In this document: positions 7,909-12,799 of the stretch, one piece after another | Numbering within the stretch: the stretch's first letter is position 1 | Layout: the number at the start of each line of letters is the position of its first letter | DNA from: Bacteroidales bacterium | GTDB lineage: Bacteria > Bacteroidota > Bacteroidia > Bacteroidales > VadinHA17 | Direction: 5' to 3' | Assembly (NCBI GenBank): GCA_003501665.1 | Contig: DNOQ01000458.1 | Span: 318 to 13,116 of the forward strand | Length of the DNA: 12,799 nucleotides | Notes under the pieces: model-generated | What the model saw: the letters and a program-made list of their open reading frames with translations, nothing else | Database searches by the model: none | What the model was told of the DNA's origin: nothing | Made by a program: the position numbers and the translations under genes

Positions 7909-9423
7909 ATGCAGGTACGGGTAAGATTTGCCCCCAGTCCCACGGGGCCTTTACATATAGGAGGTGTAAGAACAGCTCTGTATAATTATCTGTTTGCACG
8001 GAAACATAATGGCACTTTTGTACTGAGGATAGAGGATACCGACCGTTCGAGGCTTGTTCCGGGCGCGGAGGGATACATAATCGAATCGCTTAAATGGTGT
8101 GGGATTAAAGTCGATGAGGGCATATGCGAGGGGGGTGATTACGGGCCGTACAGACAAAGCGACCGGACAGATATTTACGGACAGTATGCTGATATTCTTG
8201 TTTCACGAAAAGATGCATATTATGCTTTTGATACCCCCGAAGAGCTCGAAAAGTTAAGGATGGATGCGGAAAAAGAAGCCATAACTTTTATTTATAACGA
8301 GGCTGTCAGGGATAATCTTCAGAATTCTCTGTCGCTCCCGGAAAATGAATGGAAAAGAAGGATAATAAGGGGAGAACCTTATGTTATCCGTTATAAGATG
8401 CCGTTAAATGAAGATATACAGTTTGATGATATGATCAGGGGGCATATAGTTGTAAATACGTCTGCTCTGGATGATAAGGTTCTTTTCAAGTCCGATGGAA
8501 TGCCGACATATCACCTGGCCAACATAGTCGATGACCATCTTATGAAGATAACCCATGTTATAAGGGGTGAGGAATGGCTACCGTCACTTCCCCTTCATGT
8601 GATGCTTTATCGTTCGTTCGGGTGGGAAGCCCCGAAGTTCGCACATCTGCCTCTTCTGCTTAAACCTGATGGCAAAGGAAAGCTCAGCAAGCGTGACGGA
8701 GACAGGATGGGATTCCCTGTATTTCCCGTTTACTGGCCTTATGGTGAAACTGCAAAAGGTTACCGCGAGGAGGGATATTATCCTGAAGCATTTGTTAATA
8801 TGCTGGCAATGCTTGGCTGGAATCCGGGTACTGAACAGGAAATATTCAGTATGGAAGAACTGATTGATGCATTTTCTCTTGAAAAAGTCCATAAAGCTGG
8901 TTCCAGATTCGATCCGGAAAAGGCAAAATGGTTCAACCACCAGTATCTCCGGAAGAAAAGTAATAAAGAGATCGCGATGGAATTCAGGGAAATATTGAGA
9001 GCCAAAGGATTTCATCTCGATATAGTTCGTCTTGAAAGGCTGGTAGAACTGGTAAAGGAGAGAGTGAACTTTGTAAAAGAGATCTGGAACGAAACAGATT
9101 TCTTCTTTATAAGTCCGGAAAAATATGACCTGGAAGTCATAAGGAAAAGATGGAATTCTGATACACCGTCTCAATTGCTGGAATTGCGGAAGGTGCTTAG
9201 TGAACTAAATGAATTCACACCTGAGGTAACGGAGAAAACTGTTAGATCGTGGATTGAATCAAAGGGATATAACACGGGTGCCGTTATGAATGCTTTCAGG
9301 CTTGTTATTGTGGGGGCATTACGTGGTCCTCACATATTTGATATAATTTCATGGACAGGGAAGCAGGAGACTCTTGACAGGATTGACAGGGGTTTGGCAG
9401 TTATCGGAAAAATGACAGAATGA
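7909..9423 (+). CDS. gltX: Glutamyl-tRNA synthetase
   Basis: Class I aminoacyl-tRNA synthetase that charges tRNA-Glu (possibly also tRNA-Gln if the genome uses the amidotransferase route; not visible here). From the ATG at 7909 the protein has 504 residues. FAPSPTGPLHIGG near the N terminus contains the HIGH-class motif (H16-G19), and KLSKR (258-262) is the KMSKS-class motif, both binding ATP. After KLSKR there is an insertion of roughly 15-20 residues (GFPVFPVYWPYGETAKG) before YYPEAFVNMLAMLGW, which E. coli GltX lacks; I recall such an insertion in Bacteroidota enzymes. The open frame extends to a TTG at 7852, but that extension covers the promoter and lacks family similarity, so MQVRVRFAPSPTG is the likely start. 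The stop codon overlaps the next gene's ATG (ATGA), implying translational coupling. Confidence 0.96.
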   Translation: MQVRVRFAPSPTGPLHIGGVRTALYNYLFARKHNGTFVLRIEDTDRSRLVPGAEGYIIESLKWCGIKVDEGICEGGDYGPYRQSDRTDIYGQYADILVSRKDAYYAFDTPEELEKLRMDAEKEAITFIYNEAVRDNLQNSLSLPENEWKRRIIRGEPYVIRYKMPLNEDIQFDDMIRGHIVVNTSALDDKVLFKSDGMPTYHLANIVDDHLMKITHVIRGEEWLPSLPLHVMLYRSFGWEAPKFAHLPLLLKPDGKGKLSKRDGDRMGFPVFPVYWPYGETAKGYREEGYYPEAFVNMLAMLGWNPGTEQEIFSMEELIDAFSLEKVHKAGSRFDPEKAKWFNHQYLRKKSNKEIAMEFREILRAKGFHLDIVRLERLVELVKERVNFVKEIWNETDFFFISPEKYDLEVIRKRWNSDTPSQLLELRKVLSELNEFTPEVTEKTVRSWIESKGYNTGAVMNAFRLVIVGALRGPHIFDIISWTGKQETLDRIDRGLAVIGKMTE

Positions 9424-10109
9424 GCTTACCGGGTCGTACGGACTATATTGATATCCACACACATTATGGAACCAAAGCCAGTGCCGGAACCTTTTCGGTA
9501 ATAAGCCTTATGGCGCATGAAGAGATATTTCCGGAAAGTACTCCCGGAATTGCTTTTACCTTTGGCATCCATCCATGGTTCCTTACCCCGACAAATCATG
9601 ACCGGCAACTGAAAGATTTAAAAAGAATTGCACGAAATTCCGCGGTAATTGCGATCGGGGAAGCAGGATTTGATAAAATAAAAGGTCCGGATAACGATCT
9701 TCAACGCCGGACATTTGAAGAACAGGTGGCTGTTGCGGAAGCGATGAACAAGCCTCTGGTTATTCATTGTGTCAGGGCATGGGATGAACTGTTAAAGGCA
9801 CATAAAAGACTAAAGCCTTCAAGACACTGGCTGGTGCATGGTTTCAGAGGCAATAAAGACCTTGCAGGCCAGCTGGTATCAAAAAATATGTTCCTTTCAT
9901 TCTGGTTCGATTTTGTTAACCGGCCCGAAGCAACTCCTTTGATCAGGAGTCTGCCTGTTGAACGGATTTTTCTTGAAACGGATGGTTCGGGTGTTGATAT
10001 AAAAGATATTTACAAAAAAGTGTCGGAAGATCTTGAAATGGAGATAGAAGAATTAAAAGGAATAACTTACAGGAATTTTAAAGTATTTTTTAGTTTAGAA
10101 AGTTATTAA
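9420..10109 (+). CDS. TatD-family metal-dependent hydrolase
   Basis: Predicted cytoplasmic metallohydrolase of the amidohydrolase-fold TatD family, whose studied members are DNases/exonucleases; its actual substrate is unknown. The 229-residue protein keeps the full metal-site set: DIHTH (H13, H15), AIGEAGFD (E81), LVIHC (H116), LVHGF (H140) and LETDGSG (D188). The GIHPW segment (49-53) is also characteristic. It is slightly shorter than the usual ~260 residues, mostly through compact loops, with no lost catalytic residue. The ATG overlaps the gltX stop codon by 4 bp, so it is probably co-translated with gltX. Its stop codon lies inside the left arm of the inverted repeat that follows, so the last residues may have been set by insertion of that element. 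Confidence 0.9.
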   Translation: MSLPGRTDYIDIHTHYGTKASAGTFSVISLMAHEEIFPESTPGIAFTFGIHPWFLTPTNHDRQLKDLKRIARNSAVIAIGEAGFDKIKGPDNDLQRRTFEEQVAVAEAMNKPLVIHCVRAWDELLKAHKRLKPSRHWLVHGFRGNKDLAGQLVSKNMFLSFWFDFVNRPEATPLIRSLPVERIFLETDGSGVDIKDIYKKVSEDLEMEIEELKGITYRNFKVFFSLESY

Positions 10110-10189
10110 CCAAGGAGTTACACGGAGTAAGAATACGGAGTTAAGAAACTGTGGAACTCTATGCAAACTCAGTGTAACACTGTGGTTAA
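10106..10189. repeat. 84-bp imperfect inverted repeat, REP-like intergenic element
   Basis: The outer arms 10106-10128 and 10167-10189 are inverted copies matching at 19 of 23 positions (TTAACC...GGAGT and its complement). A second inner pair, GGAGTT at 10137-10142 and AACTCT at 10155-10160, leaves a 12-nt loop, so the whole element could fold as one long bulged hairpin. Within the left half ACGGAGT recurs as a direct repeat. The wording (AACCA.GGAGTTACAC.GAG) resembles a family of dispersed intergenic repeats I recall from many environmental genomes, but copy number cannot be judged from one window. The left arm supplies the stop codon of the TatD-like gene, and the right arm ends 13 bp before tcdA. 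It lacks a T-run, so it is not a standard terminator. Confidence 0.75.
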
Positions 10190-10202
10190 ATTATGAAGTA
10201 TT

Positions 10203-10928
10203 ATGGTTCATGACTGGCTTGAACGGACGGAAATGCTTACAGGCAAAAAGGCTTTGAAGAAGCTTAAATCTGCCAGGATACTGGTCGTCGGTCTTGGCGG
10301 GGTGGGAGCTTATGCCGCTGAGATGATCTGTCGTTCGGGGGCAGGATCGATGACAATTGTTGACGGTGATAAGATACATCTTTCCAATATCAACCGGCAG
10401 TTGATTGCACTGAACGGTACTTTGGGAAAATCCAAAGCCCTGGTTATGGGAGAAAGGCTCAGGGACATCAATCCGGATATTAAGCTTACTGTTATTGATG
10501 AATATATCAAGGATGAAAGAATGACCGAAGTGCTTGATGCCGGGTATGATTATGTGGTAGATGCAATAGATACATTGTCACCCAAAGTTTTCCTGATATG
10601 GCATTCACTTCAAAGGAAATACCCTGTGGTAAGTTCAATGGGTTCCGGTGGTAAATATGATCCTCTGAAGATAAAGATAACGGATATATCGGAGACCACT
10701 GACTGTAATCTGGCCCGTATTCTCCGTAAAAGGCTTCACAGACTGGGGGTGAGGGATGGCGTCAGGGCAGTCTGGTCACCCGAGGTAACCGATAAAACAA
10801 AGGTAATTTCCGTAACAGGAGAGCAAAATAAGGCTTCGGCCGTTGGGACCATTTCATACATGCCGGCAGCCTTTGGTATAGCATGTGCATCAGTGGTTAT
10901 CCGGGATATTATCGGGGATCCCCTTTAA
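10203..10928 (+). CDS. tcdA: tRNA threonylcarbamoyladenosine dehydratase
   Basis: E1-like (ThiF/MoeB fold) ATP-dependent enzyme that dehydrates the t6A base at position 37 of ANN-decoding tRNAs into cyclic ct6A, improving decoding. The 241-residue protein begins WLERTEMLTG, as TcdA/CsdL proteins typically do. It has the nucleotide-binding GLGGVG (30-35), the VDGD strand end (D54, D56), SNINRQ (61-66) with the ATP-contacting arginine, and VVDAID (118-123). DCNLARILRKRLHR (167-180) is the basic tRNA-interacting segment of this family and separates it from MoeB, ThiF and HesA, as does the absence of CxxC zinc pairs. It lies downstream of gltX and the TatD-like gene on the same strand, separated from the latter by the inverted repeat. 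No Shine-Dalgarno site is evident at the ATG. It ends 9 bp from the convergent permease stop codon. Confidence 0.93.
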   Translation: MVHDWLERTEMLTGKKALKKLKSARILVVGLGGVGAYAAEMICRSGAGSMTIVDGDKIHLSNINRQLIALNGTLGKSKALVMGERLRDINPDIKLTVIDEYIKDERMTEVLDAGYDYVVDAIDTLSPKVFLIWHSLQRKYPVVSSMGSGGKYDPLKIKITDISETTDCNLARILRKRLHRLGVRDGVRAVWSPEVTDKTKVISVTGEQNKASAVGTISYMPAAFGIACASVVIRDIIGDPL

Positions 10929-10937
10929 GTGTGGCAT

Positions 10938-12305
10938 TTATGGATTATTGTTGCCGTTCTTTTTTCCGTTGGATCGTTTAAAAATGAAATATGCCGGAAT
11001 CCCTGCAGCAACAGTAAGCAGGGCTACTGAGGATTCAGCAGGCCGTTCGAGGAATGAAAGAATAAGAATAAGCAATCCTGCAGTAACATAGATTATCTGA
11101 ATGAACGGGAAACCTGACAGGCGGAGTGCCCCGGGATTTTCCCTTCTCAGTTTCCATATTCCTATGACTGTCATGATCGGGAATATCCCCAACGCAAATC
11201 CCATATATGTTAATACCTGTTCAAAAGTACCCGAGAAAGCAAGGATTACCGCAATCACACACTGAAGGAGTATTGAATTAGACGGTACTTTGAACTTTTC
11301 ATGGATCTTTGCAGCCGACCGGAAAAAGAGTCCGTCGTTTGCCATGGAGTAATATACCCTCGGACCAATAATGATAAAAGCGCTCAGCGATGAAAAGAGA
11401 GCAAAGGCAATTAACATCGAAACAAGTATTTCTGCAGATTTCCCGAAGAGGTTTCCCATTGCCAGGCCTCCCACTGAAATGACATCTTTCATATCATCCG
11501 GTCTGATACTGTAAATATAAAGAACATTGATGGCAAGGTATAGCAGAACCACTATACCGGTTCCGTATATAAGTGAACGGGGAAGTGTTTTTGACGGATT
11601 CTTTATTTCTGCACCAAGATAAGTGGAAGCATTCCAGCCACTATAGGCAAACATGATCCACATCAGGGAAAGGCCTATTGTTTTAAATCCTGAAAGGCCT
11701 GAAAGGGTCTTGCTCCCATCCCTGAAATTGCTTAAATCACCATTGCCCGATCCGAATCCGGCCAGCAAAAGGACAACAATAAGAAGAACCTTAAGGATCG
11801 TAAGTAAATTCTGTATTCTTGCTCCATATTTGATACCTCTGTAATGGATAAAGGTAAATATGATTATTACACTTACAGCAAGTAATTTCTTTGTAAACTC
11901 AGGTCCCATTATACCTGTATTTTCGAGCCAGGCGGGAAGTGCAGGAACTGCTCTCGAAAAATATTCGCTGAATCCCAGTGCCGATGCGGCAATAGGGGCT
12001 GAAAAACCAACCATAAATGAAACCCATCCGCTGAGAAATCCGTATATGGGATGATACAACCTGGAAAGAAAAAGATATTCTCCTCCTGCTCCGGGCATTG
12101 CTGCCCCTAGTTCACCATAGGAAAATGCCCCGCAGAGGGCAATAAAACCTCCAATTGCCCACAGGATAAGCATAAGCATCGGATCGTGAAGATCGGCCAT
12201 CAGAAGTCCTGATGTGGTGAAAATTCCTGCACCGATCATGTTGGCAATAACAATATTTGTAGCAGGGAACAGCCCCAGCTTTCTTTGGAGTTTTTCTTCC
12301 GCCAT
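10938..12305 (-). CDS. APC-superfamily amino acid permease
   Basis: Inner-membrane secondary transporter of the amino acid-polyamine-organocation superfamily; substrate and direction (uptake or exchange) cannot be read. The 455-residue protein is hydrophobic throughout, consistent with about 12 membrane helices. The first helix carries the unwound substrate-binding segment NMIGAGIF (22-29). SYGELGAAMPGAGGEY (62-77) and the block from YSGWNAS to NPSKTLPRSL (221-245) are typical of the family and resemble the LAT-like/SteT branch. GPRVYYSMANDGLFF (314-328) is another conserved stretch. The tail is short, basic and asparagine-rich (GKKNGNNNP). It starts 12 bp after the stop codon of the O-methyltransferase gene, so the two are probably one transcript. 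No Shine-Dalgarno site is clear. It overlaps no other gene and is intact. Confidence 0.92.
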   Translation of the reverse strand: MAEEKLQRKLGLFPATNIVIANMIGAGIFTTSGLLMADLHDPMLMLILWAIGGFIALCGAFSYGELGAAMPGAGGEYLFLSRLYHPIYGFLSGWVSFMVGFSAPIAASALGFSEYFSRAVPALPAWLENTGIMGPEFTKKLLAVSVIIIFTFIHYRGIKYGARIQNLLTILKVLLIVVLLLAGFGSGNGDLSNFRDGSKTLSGLSGFKTIGLSLMWIMFAYSGWNASTYLGAEIKNPSKTLPRSLIYGTGIVVLLYLAINVLYIYSIRPDDMKDVISVGGLAMGNLFGKSAEILVSMLIAFALFSSLSAFIIIGPRVYYSMANDGLFFRSAAKIHEKFKVPSNSILLQCVIAVILAFSGTFEQVLTYMGFALGIFPIMTVIGIWKLRRENPGALRLSGFPFIQIIYVTAGLLILILSFLERPAESSVALLTVAAGIPAYFIFKRSNGKKNGNNNP

Positions 12306-12317
12306 AATCAGTCAGGA

Positions 12318-12799
12318 TTATTTTTCAGATCGTTTGTAACTTATTGAAACGCCTCCGCCGCTGTTGTTGACAGTTGTTTCATAATTCTTAAGGCTTCTGA
12401 CATACCGAAGGAATTCAGCCTGTCCTCCGTAACCTCCATATCCCCTTCCTCTTTCTGATACATTATGAGCCGTGAAACAACCTCCGACAGTAAGTTTGGG
12501 ATCTATCTCAATGAAATAGTTTGTATACCACTCCTTGTCAGCATCATTGAAAACAAAATCAAACGGACCCTTAAGCTCTTTTACAAGTTTATGGGCATCG
12601 GCAAGTCTTGCATCGATATATTCTGATAAACCGGCCTTTTTAAAATTTTCAAGAGCTCGCATGTGCCTGCCTTCATCTATATCGATTGTTATCAGTTTGC
12701 CTCCTGTCCTGCTTAATGCCCAGGCTATCCAGATACCGGAATGTCCTGTTGATGTCCCTATTTCAAGAGCGGATTTATATCCGTTCTTTATAATGATAT
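12318..12799 (-). CDS. Class I SAM-dependent O-methyltransferase, COMT-like (N terminus missing)
   Basis: Predicted soluble S-adenosylmethionine methyltransferase of the catechol/caffeoyl-CoA O-methyltransferase-like family; substrate unknown. The frame stays open to the right edge, beyond the internal ATG at 12662, so the start lies outside the window and about 160 residues are visible. ALEIGTSTGHSG (12735-12770) is SAM-binding motif I, and LITIDID just after it ends the second strand with the acidic ribose-binding residue. FDFVFNDADKEWY contains the expected metal-site aspartate (DAD, 12537-12545). Where relatives usually have a D-N pair, this protein has H-N (FTAHNV; His codon 12465-12467), which may alter metal binding. 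A glycine/tyrosine-rich turn (GYGGYGG) follows. It precedes the permease gene by 12 bp on the same strand. Confidence 0.85.
   Translation of the reverse strand, partial: IIIKNGYKSALEIGTSTGHSGIWIAWALSRTGGKLITIDIDEGRHMRALENFKKAGLSEYIDARLADAHKLVKELKGPFDFVFNDADKEWYTNYFIEIDPKLTVGGCFTAHNVSERGRGYGGYGGQAEFLRYVRSLKNYETTVNNSGGGVSISYKRSEK

Noticed and set aside
8584..9174. 196-residue minus-strand open frame inside gltX
   Set aside because: It is antisense to conserved GltX sequence, and its His/Phe/Cys-rich composition has no family features.
10903..10923. GGGAT/ATCCC hairpin and GGGGATCCCC palindrome at the end of tcdA, considered as a terminator
   Set aside because: The stem is only 5 bp, there is no T-run after it, and the palindrome is part of the coding sequence for the last residues.

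Overview
The window carries a Bacteroidota-type chromosomal segment, probably from an environmental, anaerobic or microaerophilic member such as a Bacteroidales/Marinilabiliales relative. The basis is an Oar-like TonB-dependent outer-membrane receptor, perfect Bacteroidota-type -7 promoter elements (TAnnTTTG) upstream of gltX and tdh, the near absence of strong Shine-Dalgarno sites, a GltX with the long insertion after KLSKR that I associate with this phylum, and a coenzyme B12-dependent ribonucleotide reductase with TSCPD and C-terminal cysteine modules. The exact taxon cannot be read from the sequence.

Layout. The + strand opens with the 3' part of a TonB-dependent receptor gene, closed by a strong 14-bp-stem terminator. 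A 271-bp spacer leads to nrdJ (class II ribonucleotide reductase, +), which meets the kbl gene tail to tail. The - strand tdh-kbl operon (threonine dehydrogenase, then 2-amino-3-ketobutyrate CoA ligase) degrades threonine to glycine plus acetyl-CoA. It diverges from gltX (glutamyl-tRNA synthetase, +) across a short intergenic region holding a promoter element for each side. gltX overlaps a TatD-family hydrolase gene by ATGA. An 84-bp imperfect inverted repeat then separates the hydrolase from tcdA (tRNA t6A37 dehydratase, +). tcdA meets, tail to tail, a - strand pair: an O-methyltransferase (5' end beyond the window) followed by an APC-family amino acid permease.

How the genes relate. tdh-kbl is a true pathway operon. 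gltX, the TatD-like gene and tcdA form a loose co-directional cluster; gltX and tcdA share a link to tRNA function, charging and t6A37 modification. The methyltransferase and permease are closely spaced and probably co-transcribed, but no common pathway is evident.

Novelty. No defence system, mobile element, CRISPR array or biosynthetic cluster is visible, and most genes are housekeeping. The least explained items are the palindromic repeat between the TatD-like gene and tcdA, an Asp-to-His change at the expected metal site of the O-methyltransferase, and the charged N-terminal extension of NrdJ. I do not see an undescribed multi-gene system here.
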